A stretch of 64,000 nt of DNA from Sphingobacterium micropteri. Lineage in GTDB: Bacteria; Bacteroidota; Bacteroidia; Sphingobacteriales; Sphingobacteriaceae. Shown piece by piece: positions 17,602 through 27,001 of the stretch. The position numbers were made by a program, and so were the translations under genes. Within the stretch, counting starts at the first letter, position 1. Every line of letters starts with the position of its first letter. The stretch is from NCBI RefSeq assembly GCF_014692515.1, contig NZ_JACOIK010000004.1:310001-374000 (forward strand). Direction: 5' to 3'. The notes beneath the pieces were generated by a model. The model made no database searches. It had not been told where the DNA came from and saw only the letters and a list, made by a program, of their open reading frames with translations.

Positions 17602-19101
17602 ATGAAAAAAGAATTTATTTTAGCGCTAGATCAAGGTACGACAAGTTCCAGAGCTATCCTTTTCAATAAGAAAGGTGAAATTGAAAACATCGCCCAAAAG
17701 GAATTTACACAATTATTTCCCCAGTCGGGCTGGGTCGAACATGATGCGCAGGAAATATGGTCCTCACAGCTTAGTGTCGTAACGGAGGTTATTGCAAAAG
17801 CCAACATAAAACTAGACGCCATCAAAGCCATAGGTATTACAAACCAGCGCGAGACAACGGTTGTTTGGAATCGAAAAACCGGCGAACCTATCCATAATGC
17901 TATTGTTTGGCAAGACAGGCGTACCGCAGCCTATTGCCAGTCGATCGTGGAAAAAGGTTTGGCAAAAACGATACAAGAGAAGACTGGTCTCTTAATCGAT
18001 GCTTATTTTTCTGCGTCCAAAATCAATTGGATCCTTACCCACGTCAAAGGTGCTCGCAAATTGGCCGAAAAGGGGGAATTGGCGTTTGGTACAATAGATT
18101 CCTGGCTCGTCTATAACCTGACCGACGGCAACAAACATATTACAGACGTCACCAATGCATCGCGTACACTGCTCTTCAACATACATACGTTAGCTTGGGA
18201 CGAAGAACTCCTAGATATCTTTGATATTCCGGCACCCATGTTGCCTACCGTATGTGATAGCTCGGAAGTCTATGGAGAAACCAGCACGACATTAGGGGCT
18301 CGACCAATCCCTATTGCGGGGATTGCCGGCGATCAACAGGCTGCCTTGTTTGGCCAACTGTGCACCCAAAAAGGTATGGTAAAAAACACGTATGGAACAG
18401 GTTGTTTTTTATTGATGAATATTGGCAAAAAGCCTGTAATCTCCACGCACAAATTGGTAACGACCATCGCATGGAAAATTGGCAAAGAAGTTAATTATGC
18501 GTTAGAGGGAAGTATCTTCATCGGCGGAGCAGTTGTCCAATGGTTACGCGATGAGTTGGGCATTATCAAAAAGGCAAGTGATATTGAGCAATTGGCCATG
18601 AGTGTAGAGAGTACAGACGGCGTGTACCTCGTCCCGGCTTTTTCGGGTTTAGGTGCACCGCATTGGAATCCCGACGCGAGAGGAACACTTCTCGGACTAT
18701 CCCGCGGCTCAAATAATGCACATATTGCACGAGCCGCATTAGAAAGTATTGCTTACCAAACCTACGATATACTCAAAGCGATGGAATTAGATTCCCAATC
18801 TAAAATCCGGGAACTACGGGTGGATGGAGGTGCCACACAGAATAGTTTTCTTATGCAATTCCAAGCTGATATTTTAAAAACCAATGTTATTCGCCCAGCC
18901 GTCACCGAAACAACGGCTATGGGAGCTGCATTTTTAGCGGGCTTGGCGGTCGGCTTCTGGGAAGACATTGACCAATTGCAATCTTTGTGGCAAGAGGAAA
19001 GAACGTTTGTTGCTAACAAGAAAAAGAAATATAAACCGCTACTTCAAGCGTGGAAAAGAGCGACAGACACCGTAAAATTCTGGGCAGATTATAAAAGGTA
19101 A
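17602..19101 (+). CDS. glpK: Glycerol kinase
   Basis: This 499-residue FGGY kinase makes glycerol-3-phosphate from glycerol and ATP. The phosphate-1 motif [11 protein letters not shown] is at ~8-18, then [19 protein letters not shown] (substrate contacts), the adenosine region [13 protein letters not shown] and [10 protein letters not shown]. The C-terminal signature is [17 protein letters not shown]. It sits between glpD and glpF and completes glycerol uptake and phosphorylation. Confidence 0.96.
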   Translation: MKKEFILALDQGTTSSRAILFNKKGEIENIAQKEFTQLFPQSGWVEHDAQEIWSSQLSVVTEVIAKANIKLDAIKAIGITNQRETTVVWNRKTGEPIHNAIVWQDRRTAAYCQSIVEKGLAKTIQEKTGLLIDAYFSASKINWILTHVKGARKLAEKGELAFGTIDSWLVYNLTDGNKHITDVTNASRTLLFNIHTLAWDEELLDIFDIPAPMLPTVCDSSEVYGETSTTLGARPIPIAGIAGDQQAALFGQLCTQKGMVKNTYGTGCFLLMNIGKKPVISTHKLVTTIAWKIGKEVNYALEGSIFIGGAVVQWLRDELGIIKKASDIEQLAMSVESTDGVYLVPAFSGLGAPHWNPDARGTLLGLSRGSNNAHIARAALESIAYQTYDILKAMELDSQSKIRELRVDGGATQNSFLMQFQADILKTNVIRPAVTETTAMGAAFLAGLAVGFWEDIDQLQSLWQEERTFVANKKKKYKPLLQAWKRATDTVKFWADYKR

Positions 19102-19103
19102 TA

Positions 19104-19175
19104 GTTATAAGGTTAGAGTAGGTTATATAGTTAGAGCCTTTCTCACTTCTTAACTTTCTCACTTTTTTAAAATAT
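19104..19175. repeat. Dispersed CTAAC-type intergenic repeat, copy 2 (inverted)
   Basis: Read on the minus strand, this stretch gives GTTAAGAAGTGAGAAA followed by CTCTAAC and CTAACC words, matching the element at 2672-2757 in content and order. It occupies the glpK-glpF gap. Confidence 0.5.
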
Positions 19176-19188
19176 AAACATCATTATT

Positions 19189-19923
19189 ATGACACCTTTT
19201 TTAGCAGAGTTGATCGGTACAGCGTCCATGATTTTATTAGGTGGAGGCGTTGTAGCAAATGTCGTGTTGAAAGACACCAAAGGCAATAACAGTGGATGGA
19301 TGGTCATTACGACTGCCTGGGCCATGGCGGTATTTGTCGGCGTGACTATTGCTGGCCCGTATAGCGGCGCACATTTGAACTGGGCGGTTACCATCGCAAA
19401 CCTCGCCCTAGGAAAACTTGATCTGGCTACTTCTTTATCTTATATGGCCGCACAGATAATCGGTGCCATGGTCGGTGCTTTTACGGTATGGGTCGTATAT
19501 AAAGATCATTTCGCTCAAACACAAGATGCCGGAGCAAAACAGGCGGTGTTCTGTACGGCACCGGCTATCCGAAACCTCCCTATTAATCTAATCAGTGAAA
19601 TAGTGGGCACATTTGTTCTTATATTCACCATTTTGCATTTCACTGATGCCTCCTTGGGTGGAGCGGACGACAGTACACCTATCGGTTTAGGCTCTATAGG
19701 CGCTATTCCGGTTGCCTTTCTGGTATGGGTAATTGGCCTCTCCCTGGGTGGTACAACGGGCTATGCGATCAATCCGGCCCGCGATTTAGGGCCGCGTATC
19801 ATGCACGCTATATTGCCTATCCGGAACAAAGCGTCTTTTGATGCCGCTTACGCCTGGGTACCCGTCATCGGACCTATCATCGGTGCGCTTATAGCCGCTA
19901 CGCTGTATCTTACTATTTATTAG
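19189..19923 (+). CDS. glpF: MIP-family glycerol channel (aquaglyceroporin), first NPA motif altered to NWA
   Basis: This 244-residue protein has six membrane helices and two half-helices. The second pore motif is canonical (NPARDLGPR, with the Asp of glycerol facilitators). The first, expected as GAHLNPAVT, reads GAHLNWAVT: Asn64-Trp65-Ala66, codons AAC TGG GCG at 19378-19386. The N-terminus (TPFLAELIGTASMILLGGGVVANVVL) is standard GlpF. Position between glpK and the phosphodiesterase gene supports glycerol uptake. The Trp may narrow or reshape the pore. Confidence 0.92.
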   Translation: MTPFLAELIGTASMILLGGGVVANVVLKDTKGNNSGWMVITTAWAMAVFVGVTIAGPYSGAHLNWAVTIANLALGKLDLATSLSYMAAQIIGAMVGAFTVWVVYKDHFAQTQDAGAKQAVFCTAPAIRNLPINLISEIVGTFVLIFTILHFTDASLGGADDSTPIGLGSIGAIPVAFLVWVIGLSLGGTTGYAINPARDLGPRIMHAILPIRNKASFDAAYAWVPVIGPIIGALIAATLYLTIY

Positions 19924-19959
19924 GGCAACATATCCATATCAATCTAAATATTCTTCAGT

Positions 19960-20889
19960 ATGACAATAAAAAAGCCCTATTTCAAGACCATTCTTGCTAT
20001 GAGTACACTAATATTATCCAGCGCTTGTGGTTCTTTATCTTCCTGGAATAAACCAGCGCAGTATAACGATACGTTTCCCACATTCTCTTACGAAGGGCAC
20101 CGCGGGGCACGTGGACTTTATCCGGAAAATTCCATTGGCGCTATGAAAACGGCAATTGACCTACCAAAAGTCACAACCCTGGAAATGGATTGCCACATCA
20201 CGAAAGATAATCGCGTTGTGGTCTATCATGACCATTATTTGAATCCAAAGTTTGTCCAATATACCAACGGGAAACCACTTGCTGGGAAAGACTATAAGGG
20301 AATAATTTATCATTACAACTATGCCGAATTAGCACAATTTGATATTGGAAGTAAATTCTATGAGGACTTTCCTCAGCAAAAGAAAGTGCCCACGACCATC
20401 GCCTTATTGTCCGATCTTATCGACGAAGTGGAAAACTACGCGCAGGGAAAAAGGAATACCCCCATGTTCTATAACATCGAGACGAAGAGCAAAGCAGGAA
20501 AAGATGGCGATTACCATCCGGATCCACGGGAATTTTCGGATCTCTTATTGCAGGTCATCATCGATAAAGGAATCGCATCGAGAACCGTTATACAATCCTT
20601 TGATAAACGCACCATCCAATATATTAATCGGGTCTATCCCCAGATAAAAACATCGTTTCTGATTGGAGGAGAAAACAAGAAGTCGATCTCGGAACTGGTA
20701 GCCGAGCTAGGCTACCGTCCTTTCATTATTAGCCCGCATTATTCGTTGGTTACACCTAAATTTGTCAAAGAGGCTCATAAAGCTGGCATCAAGATCGTCC
20801 CCTGGACAGTGAATGATCAAAAAGAAATAGAAAAATTGGGAACTTTCCAAGTGGATGGCATCATCAGTGATTACCCTAATTTATTTTAA
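19960..20889 (+). CDS. glpQ: Glycerophosphodiester phosphodiesterase, lipoprotein
   Basis: This 309-residue protein carries a lipoprotein signal (MSTLILSSAC, lipobox Cys around residue 23), so it is likely envelope-anchored. The GDPD TIM barrel has GHRGARGLYPENS (catalytic His and Arg), LEMDCHITKDNRVVVYHD (metal ligands and second His), NIETK and a terminal VDGIISDYP. It releases glycerol-3-phosphate from deacylated phospholipids. The next gene is the glycerol-3-phosphate transporter. I would not exclude a sugar-phosphodiester substrate, but context favours GlpQ. Confidence 0.9.
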   Translation: MTIKKPYFKTILAMSTLILSSACGSLSSWNKPAQYNDTFPTFSYEGHRGARGLYPENSIGAMKTAIDLPKVTTLEMDCHITKDNRVVVYHDHYLNPKFVQYTNGKPLAGKDYKGIIYHYNYAELAQFDIGSKFYEDFPQQKKVPTTIALLSDLIDEVENYAQGKRNTPMFYNIETKSKAGKDGDYHPDPREFSDLLLQVIIDKGIASRTVIQSFDKRTIQYINRVYPQIKTSFLIGGENKKSISELVAELGYRPFIISPHYSLVTPKFVKEAHKAGIKIVPWTVNDQKEIEKLGTFQVDGIISDYPNLF

Positions 20890-20906
20890 CAAGCACCGAA
20901 AAATCT

Positions 20907-22244
20907 ATGTTTAATATTTTCAAGCCAGCGGCACACAAGCCTCAGCTACCGGCCGATAAAATAGACCCAGAATATAAAAAATTACGTCTACAGGTATTCA
21001 TAGGCATATTTATAGGATATGCTGCTTATTATTTTGTTCGCAAGAATTTTTCCTTTGCCGTCAAAGATTTACAGGATTCGCTGGGCTATAGTAAGGCCGA
21101 ATTGGGTTTTGCCATGTCTGCCATATCAATCGCCTATGGCTTGAGCAAATTTCTGATGGGCAATGTTTCGGACCGAAGTAATGCCCGGTATTTTCTGGCC
21201 ACGGGTCTAACCCTCTCTGCATTAACCATGATATTCATGGGCTTCTCCCCTTTTGCCACATCATCTATAGGCATTATATTCGCACTTCTATTTATAAACG
21301 GCTGGGTACAAGGTATGGGTTGGCCAGCCTGTGGCCGCGTGGTGGTACACTGGTACTCTATCAAGGAAAGAGCCACAACAATGTCTATCTGGAATCTTGC
21401 GCATAACGTTGGCGGTTTTCTAGTCGGTCCGTTAGCTATATTGGGGGTTGAATTATTTGTAGATTGGCAGGCCCGCTTATATTTTCCAGGCTTAGCGGCT
21501 ATATTGGTCGCTTTTATATCGATTTTACTGGTACGCGACACACCGCAATCTTGTGGCCTTCCCCCTATTGAGGAATACAACAACGATTACCCGAAAACGT
21601 ATGACAAATCGCAGGAAAAAGAATTTCGCGCGAAAGATATCTTTTTCAAGTATATCTTTAACAATAAAATGCTATGGTTTATTGCTGTTGCCAATGCTTT
21701 TGTTTATCTGGTCCGCAACGGCATTATCAACTGGGCACCTACTTATCTGCAGGAAGCCAAGCACTTTACCGCGTCCGAAGCAACTTGGTCGGCTTCTATC
21801 TATGAGCTTGCAGCTATACCGGGTACCATCCTATGTGGATTAATGAGCGACAAGCTCTTTAAGGGACGTCGCGCACCTGTCACGATCATCTATATGGCCG
21901 CGACATTCCTGGCCGTATTTCTTTATTGGATCACGCCCGGAGAAACAGCTTGGCTGGTAAACGGTTCTTTATGGGCTATTGGCTTTTTAATCTACGGGCC
22001 GGTTATGCTTATCGGTGTTCAGGCATTGGACCTTGTTCCTAAAAAAGCAGCAGGTACCGCAGCAGGTTTAACCGGATTGTTTGGTTATTTTATCGGCGAC
22101 CTATTGGCGAATGCAGCTCTAGGTGCTGTCGTGGATCACAGCGGATGGAATGCGAGTTTTGAAATTGTATTATTATCCTGTGGATTGGCTATTTTGTTCA
22201 CGGCCTTTACCTGGAACAGGGAGAAAGTTCTTTTACAACGGTAA
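20907..22244 (+). CDS. glpT: Glycerol-3-phosphate transporter (OPA/MFS family)
   Basis: This 445-residue, 12-helix major facilitator protein of the organophosphate:phosphate antiporter group has the N-terminal YAAYYFVRKNFSFAVKDL with the conserved Arg that binds the phosphate. GYSKAELGFAMSAISIAYGLSKFLMGNVSDRSNARYF carries the loop 2-3 motif, and GWVQGMGWPACGRVVVHWY is the OPA signature. It is 17 bp after the GlpQ-like gene and imports its product in exchange for phosphate. Confidence 0.94.
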   Translation: MFNIFKPAAHKPQLPADKIDPEYKKLRLQVFIGIFIGYAAYYFVRKNFSFAVKDLQDSLGYSKAELGFAMSAISIAYGLSKFLMGNVSDRSNARYFLATGLTLSALTMIFMGFSPFATSSIGIIFALLFINGWVQGMGWPACGRVVVHWYSIKERATTMSIWNLAHNVGGFLVGPLAILGVELFVDWQARLYFPGLAAILVAFISILLVRDTPQSCGLPPIEEYNNDYPKTYDKSQEKEFRAKDIFFKYIFNNKMLWFIAVANAFVYLVRNGIINWAPTYLQEAKHFTASEATWSASIYELAAIPGTILCGLMSDKLFKGRRAPVTIIYMAATFLAVFLYWITPGETAWLVNGSLWAIGFLIYGPVMLIGVQALDLVPKKAAGTAAGLTGLFGYFIGDLLANAALGAVVDHSGWNASFEIVLLSCGLAILFTAFTWNREKVLLQR

Positions 22245-22254
22245 GACGTTTAAA

Positions 22255-22284
22255 ACCGTCCGATAAAACGTTTTGTCGGGTGGT
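22255..22284. other. Perfectly centred palindrome after glpT
   Basis: ACCgtCCGAtAAAACG is followed directly by its near-perfect complement TTTTgTCGGgtGGT, a 30-bp dyad with no loop. It lies 11 bp after glpT and 40 bp before a small gene. The lack of a loop and of a T tract argues for a protein-binding site or a cruciform rather than a classic terminator. Confidence 0.45.
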
Positions 22285-22323
22285 GTGTTTATACTATATG
22301 TAGTACTCCATAAAGAAAATGCC

Positions 22324-22470
22324 ATGACAAAAAGCATATTCCGTCTTTTGAACAAACTAAACAGAACTATATTGCCGAAATTGTCGGGCAAGGATCCTGG
22401 TAAATTGACTAAATGGGAACAAGCTATACTTGCTTACCGCTATTATGTCCTTACACGCTCCCTCGATTAA
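22324..22470 (+). CDS. Small conserved basic protein, 48 residues
   Basis: The ATG at 22324 gives MTKSIFRLLNKLNRTILP followed by a middle KDPGKLTKWEQAILAYRYY and a short end. In-frame codons before this ATG (from 22273) run through the upstream palindrome and are unlikely to be coding. The Lys/Arg-rich helix and WEQAILAYRYYV look like a constrained, real microprotein, and I recall similar short proteins in Sphingobacteriaceae. Its function is unknown. It stands alone between glpT and the cysteine desulfurase. Confidence 0.65.
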   Translation: MTKSIFRLLNKLNRTILPKLSGKDPGKLTKWEQAILAYRYYVLTRSLD

Positions 22471-22554
22471 TTGTCGGTTCCGAATTCTGGTATCCTAAAC
22501 AAAAATAGCTTTTACAAAGCCTCGTTTTTATCTTTTTTACGCTATCTTTAAATT

Positions 22555-23724
22555 ATGTCATGGATATACTTGGACAATAATGCTACTACAAAGATAACCC
22601 CCGAGGTTTTGGACGCTATGCTTCCTTTTCTACAGGAGTCATACGGAAACGCGTCCAGTGTACAGCACCGGATTGGGCGTGAAGCGAATCAAGCCGTCGC
22701 GTTGGCACGACAACAGGTGGCACAGAAGTTTCAGGTGAAGGAAAGCGAAATTTTCTTTAATTCCGGTGCAACGGAAGGTATTAACACGGTACTTCGAGGA
22801 ATTGCCTACGCGTATGCCCGAAAGGGAAAACATATAATTACTTGCCAAACGGAACACAAGGCGGTCTTGGCAACTTGTGCTCAATTGGAACGAGCTGGTA
22901 TAGAAATAACGTATTTGCCTGTTGACCATAACGGCGCAATAGATTTACAGCTTCTCCAAGACAGTATTCGGCCTGATACCATCTTGGTATGTATCATGGC
23001 AGCTAACAATGAAACAGGCGTGGTTCACCCCATCTCGGCGATAGCGCAAATCTGTCAAGAAGAAGATGTGCTGTTTTTCTGCGATGCTACACAATTGGTC
23101 GGTAAACAAGATATCAATTTACAGCAGATCCCTATTGACATTTTAACCTTTAGCGCACATAAATTCCACGGTCCCAAAGGTGTAGGTGCACTATATGTGC
23201 GTCGTAAACGTAAACCCATACAGATACCTCCGTTAATATCCGGCGGGCAACAGGAAAACGGTTTTCGCGGTGGAACCTTAAATGTACCGAGTATTATAGG
23301 CTGTGGAAAAGCGTTGGAGATTGCCGGCACACATCCAGAAACCCGGCATTACCGTGACGACCTTGAAAGGCAAATCAAGCGGCTGATACCCGAAGTCATC
23401 ATCCATGGTGAGCAGGCTCTACGATTAGATAACACTAGTTTCATTGCTTTCCGGCACATCAAAGCTGCGGAAATCATGACCAGCCTTCCCGATATTGCAC
23501 TCTCCTCTGGTTCTGCCTGTACTTCGGGTTTTCTAGACCCTTCGCATGTATTAAAAGCGATGGCTGTTAGCGACGAAGATGCATTCAGCAGTATCCGTAT
23601 CAGCTTAAGTAAATATACTACGGCAGCAGATATCCAACAAACCACGGACAGCCTGGTTGATGTCGTCCAAAAGTTACGCTCCTCCTCGCCCATCTGGCAG
23701 CTTTTTAACAAGGGATTGCTCTAA
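22555..23724 (+). CDS. Cysteine desulfurase (NifS/IscS class V aminotransferase)
   Basis: This 389-residue PLP enzyme extracts sulfur from cysteine. Motifs are YLDNNATT at the N-terminus, FNSGATEGINT, TEHKAV (His over the cofactor), the PLP-lysine segment FSAHKFHGPKGVG, and the active-site cysteine loop SSGSACTSG. The Cys loop follows the IscS/NifS group rather than SufS. TATCTTTA 5 bp before the ATG is a near -7 box, so the transcript may have almost no leader. A HesB/IscA-type gene follows, which fits Fe-S assembly. Confidence 0.92.
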   Translation: MSWIYLDNNATTKITPEVLDAMLPFLQESYGNASSVQHRIGREANQAVALARQQVAQKFQVKESEIFFNSGATEGINTVLRGIAYAYARKGKHIITCQTEHKAVLATCAQLERAGIEITYLPVDHNGAIDLQLLQDSIRPDTILVCIMAANNETGVVHPISAIAQICQEEDVLFFCDATQLVGKQDINLQQIPIDILTFSAHKFHGPKGVGALYVRRKRKPIQIPPLISGGQQENGFRGGTLNVPSIIGCGKALEIAGTHPETRHYRDDLERQIKRLIPEVIIHGEQALRLDNTSFIAFRHIKAAEIMTSLPDIALSSGSACTSGFLDPSHVLKAMAVSDEDAFSSIRISLSKYTTAADIQQTTDSLVDVVQKLRSSSPIWQLFNKGLL

Positions 23725-23812
23725 GAGTGTATTTTTTGACATTCAGCAAACCACGAAAAATTGGAAGTCTACAAAAGAATAACGATTTTTGTAAAAGCAA
23801 GAAAGAAAAACG

Positions 23813-24148
23813 ATGAACGAATTGGTAACGATCACAGATAAAGCAAAGCAACGCATCAAACAGATCATGCAAAAAGAAAATTATGACGACAATTACTTTG
23901 TGCGGGTTGCCGTAGAAAGTGGTGGATGTTCCGGTCTTTCTTACAAGTTATCGTTTGACAATGAAGAAAAAAAAGGAGACCAGTTTTGCGAAGATAAAGG
24001 CGTAAGAATTTGTCTGGATATCAAATCGTATCTTTATCTAGCAGGAACAGAGTTAGATTACTCCGATGGACTTAACGGAAAAGGGTTTGAATTTCATAAC
24101 CCGAATGCGTCACGTACCTGCGCCTGTGGTGAAAGCTTCTCTGTATAA
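23813..24148 (+). CDS. HesB/IscA/ErpA family iron-sulfur carrier
   Basis: This 111-residue A-type carrier has the three conserved cysteines: Cys in ESGGCSGLSYKL and the C-x-C pair in SRTCACGESF. A-type carriers hold and pass Fe-S clusters to apo-proteins. It follows the cysteine desulfurase gene by 88 bp in the same direction. Confidence 0.93.
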   Translation: MNELVTITDKAKQRIKQIMQKENYDDNYFVRVAVESGGCSGLSYKLSFDNEEKKGDQFCEDKGVRICLDIKSYLYLAGTELDYSDGLNGKGFEFHNPNASRTCACGESFSV

Positions 24149-24223
24149 AAGAATAATAAACGCCTGTGTATAAACGGGTGACAAAATCCTAAGCTATTTT
24201 TTAGTAAAATTTTCAAAACATCC

Positions 24224-24253
24224 TTTGTTTTGTTATTAAAACCTTTATTTTTG
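24224..24253 (+). promoter_or_regulatory. Bacteroidota promoter before asnA
   Basis: TTTG at 24224-24227 and TATTTTTG at 24246-24253 are 18 bp apart, matching the -33 TTG / -7 TAnnTTTG architecture. The start codon is 68 bp after the -7 box. Confidence 0.7.
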
Positions 24254-24321
24254 CTGATAAAATTTAAAAAAATATCAATCTTCAAAATCTGGATTATGGT
24301 ATTTTGAGGGCTAGCATTTTT

Positions 24322-25326
24322 ATGGGACGTAACTTACTAAAGACAGAACAAGCGATTACGTTTGTTAAGCATACTTTTTCACAGAAATTAATTCAGGCAT
24401 TGAACCTTATTCCTGTTTCTTCACCACTTGTTGTACTGGATGGAACAGGCATTAATGATGACCTAAATGGCATCGAACGTCCGGTTGGATTTCCGATCAA
24501 ATCATTAAATGAGCAACGTGCTGTAGTCGTCCATTCGCTCGCAAAATGGAAAAGACTACGTTTGAAAGAACTAGAAATTGAATCGGGAGAGGGTATCTTA
24601 ACCGATATGAGGGCTTTACGTCCTGACGAAGACTACAGTCCTATTCATTCGATCTATGTTGACCAATGGGACTGGGAGAAACATATAAATAGTGAAAACC
24701 GAACCTTCACTTATCTAGAAGACACCGTATTAAAGATTTATCAGGCTCTTTATGAGACTGAGCGCGAAGTAGAACAACGATATCCGGCTAAACAGGCCGT
24801 TTTACCAAAAGATATACACTTCATCGCTTCAGAAGAGCTACTGGCAAAATACCCCGATCTTACACCAAAGGAACGCGAAAACGCAATAGCTAAAGAATAT
24901 GGCGCTGTTTTTATCTATGGCATCGGCGGAGAACTAAGTAACGGCTTTCCACACGATGGTCGTGCAGCCGATTATGATGACTGGAGCACCGATAACGAAA
25001 ATGGATACAAAGGGTTGAACGGAGATATTCTCGTGTGGAATCCTATTCTACACACTGCTTTTGAACTTTCTTCTATGGGGATCCGCGTCGATAAAAAAGC
25101 GCTGCTACATCAGTTGGAGCTAAGACAAAGCATGGAAAGAACACAGCTTTCCTTTCATAATATGTTACTCAACGATCAGTTGCCGCCATCTATCGGCGGT
25201 GGTATCGGCCAGTCGCGTGTTTGTATGTTTATGCTCAAAAAAGCCCACATCGGAGAAGTACAAGTAAGTATATGGGATAATGAGCAACGAGATATATTGG
25301 CATCGCAAAACATTAATTTGTTATAA
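24322..25326 (+). CDS. asnA: Aspartate-ammonia ligase (asparagine synthetase A)
   Basis: This 334-residue class-II aminoacyl-tRNA-synthetase-like enzyme makes asparagine from aspartate, ammonia and ATP. Matches include TEQAITFVKHTFSQKL, the aspartate-binding GTGINDDLNGIERPV, VVHSLAKWKRLRL, MRALRPDE, SIYVDQWDWEK, FELSSMGIRVD and the ATP-site end GGGIGQSRVCMFML. The ATG at 24322 is chosen over an in-frame TTG 18 bp upstream because it aligns with the family start. It is transcribed alone. Confidence 0.96.
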   Translation: MGRNLLKTEQAITFVKHTFSQKLIQALNLIPVSSPLVVLDGTGINDDLNGIERPVGFPIKSLNEQRAVVVHSLAKWKRLRLKELEIESGEGILTDMRALRPDEDYSPIHSIYVDQWDWEKHINSENRTFTYLEDTVLKIYQALYETEREVEQRYPAKQAVLPKDIHFIASEELLAKYPDLTPKERENAIAKEYGAVFIYGIGGELSNGFPHDGRAADYDDWSTDNENGYKGLNGDILVWNPILHTAFELSSMGIRVDKKALLHQLELRQSMERTQLSFHNMLLNDQLPPSIGGGIGQSRVCMFMLKKAHIGEVQVSIWDNEQRDILASQNINLL

Positions 25327-25474
25327 CTGTCTTCGATAGTCCTTTTTGGATCCGTTATTCCTGCATCGGTGTTGGTAGGAAGCAATAGCTAATTATTGTT
25401 ATATTTCCTCTCTAAAATAGCCCTGATGGCAGAGGAGAGCGAAATAAGTTCATTTTATATTATAAGCAATTAAA

Positions 25475-25505
25475 TTGCATATAAAAATGAATTTATTTAG
25501 GTTTG
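25475..25505 (+). promoter_or_regulatory. Bacteroidota promoter before fabV
   Basis: TTG at 25475-25477 and TAGGTTTG at 25498-25505 have 20-bp spacing, a consensus -33/-7 pair. The ATG is 30 bp after the -7 box. Confidence 0.7.
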
Positions 25506-25535
25506 CATCATTATTTGGAAAGATAAAAAAACGAT

Positions 25536-26735
25536 ATGATTATACAACCACGTGTAAGAGGTTTTATTTGCTTGACTTCCCACCCGGAAGGAACAGCTCA
25601 ACATGTTAAACAGCAAATAGATTATGTAAAATCTAAAGGTAAAATCGAGAATGGCCCTAAAAAAGTCCTAGTAATTGGTGCTTCCACCGGTTTTGGTTTG
25701 GCTTCACGGATTACCGCGGCCTTTGGTTCAGATGCCGCTACCATTGGTGTGTTTTTTGAAAAACCCGCTGCTCCTGGTAAACCAGGTACGGCCGGTTGGT
25801 ATAATACTGCCGCCTTTGAAAAGGAAGCTTCTGCTGCTGAACTTTATGCAAAAAGTATCAATGGAGATGCCTTTTCAGATGAAATCAAAAAACAAACCAT
25901 TGATCTTATAAAGGAAGACCTTGGACAGGTGGATTTGGTGGTATATTCATTAGCTTCCCCACGTCGTACTCATCCAAAAACGGGAGTAGCCCACGCATCC
26001 GTTTTGAAACCTATCGGACAAACTTTTACGGATAAAACGGTAGATTTCCATTCCGGTGTTGTTTCAGATATTTCCATCCAACCTGTAGAAAGTGAAGAAG
26101 ATATCCATAACACTGTCGCTGTAATGGGCGGTGAAGACTGGAAGTTTTGGATAGCGCAGCTGAAAGAAGCAGGTGTATTAGCAGATGGCGTGAAAACAGT
26201 AGCCTATTCTTATATCGGCCCAGAACTTACCTATCCGATCTATAGAAATGGCACAATCGGTAGAGCAAAGGATGATTTAGAAGGTACTGTACCGGTTCTC
26301 AACGATCTACTACAGGATATAGGTGGTATTAGTTATGTTTCGGTAAATAAAGCTTTAGTAACGCAGTCAAGTTCGGCTATTCCCGTTGTTCCACTCTACA
26401 TCTCCTTGCTCTATAAAGTCATGAAAGAAAAAGGCATCCATGAGGGCACCATCGAACAAATGCAACGGCTATTTGCTGACCGTCTCTATGCGAACCGCGA
26501 AATTCCATTAGATGAAAAAGGACGTATTCGGGTAGATGATTTGGAAATGCGGGAAGACGTGCAAGCAGAAGTGGCTAAACTGTGGGAACAGATTACGACC
26601 GAAAATTTAGAGCAGATATCTGACATCGCCGGTTACCGTAACGATTTCTTTAACTTGTTTGGTTTTAATTTCGACGCGGTAGATTACGATAAGGATACCC
26701 AGGAAGTCGTCAACATACCCAGTATTAAAGACTAG
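25536..26735 (+). CDS. fabV: Enoyl-ACP reductase / trans-2-enoyl-CoA reductase, FabV type
   Basis: This 399-residue NADH-dependent enzyme performs the last reduction in fatty-acid elongation. The N-terminus IIQPRVRGFICLTSHPEG is the FabV signature. The cofactor motif GASTGFG is at 48-54, and the extended catalytic motif Tyr236-X8-Lys245 lies in YPIYRNGTIGRAK. FabV differs from FabI in its longer chain and Y-X8-K spacing, and FabV proteins are known for low triclosan sensitivity. It has its own promoter and terminator. Confidence 0.95.
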   Translation: MIIQPRVRGFICLTSHPEGTAQHVKQQIDYVKSKGKIENGPKKVLVIGASTGFGLASRITAAFGSDAATIGVFFEKPAAPGKPGTAGWYNTAAFEKEASAAELYAKSINGDAFSDEIKKQTIDLIKEDLGQVDLVVYSLASPRRTHPKTGVAHASVLKPIGQTFTDKTVDFHSGVVSDISIQPVESEEDIHNTVAVMGGEDWKFWIAQLKEAGVLADGVKTVAYSYIGPELTYPIYRNGTIGRAKDDLEGTVPVLNDLLQDIGGISYVSVNKALVTQSSSAIPVVPLYISLLYKVMKEKGIHEGTIEQMQRLFADRLYANREIPLDEKGRIRVDDLEMREDVQAEVAKLWEQITTENLEQISDIAGYRNDFFNLFGFNFDAVDYDKDTQEVVNIPSIKD

Positions 26736-26760
26736 CTAAAAATTTATTAAATAAATAGAT

Positions 26761-26800
26761 AAGGGCAGTAGGATCATCATTCTTACTGCCTTTCTTATTT
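26761..26800 (+). terminator. Terminator after fabV
   Basis: The stem AAGGGCAGTA / TACTGCCTTT is followed by a T-rich run through about 26802. Confidence 0.8.
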
Positions 26801-27001
26801 TTTATGCGCTGCCCCTTGCCAATAGAAGAAATAAATTGAGAATTAATACATCAAATTTTATCTAAATAATTGCAATAACACCTTAATATACAATTAAAAA
26901 AATACGTAAAAAAGAATTTTATCTATTTGATATTTCCAATATAAATAGCCAACTTTACAAAAATAGAGTATAACAATCGATTAAAAAAAACCTACCAACC
27001 C

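Noticed and set aside
22273..22323. 17-codon extension of the small protein after glpT
   Set aside because: It would read through the 30-bp palindrome; the ATG at 22324 gives the compact basic start.
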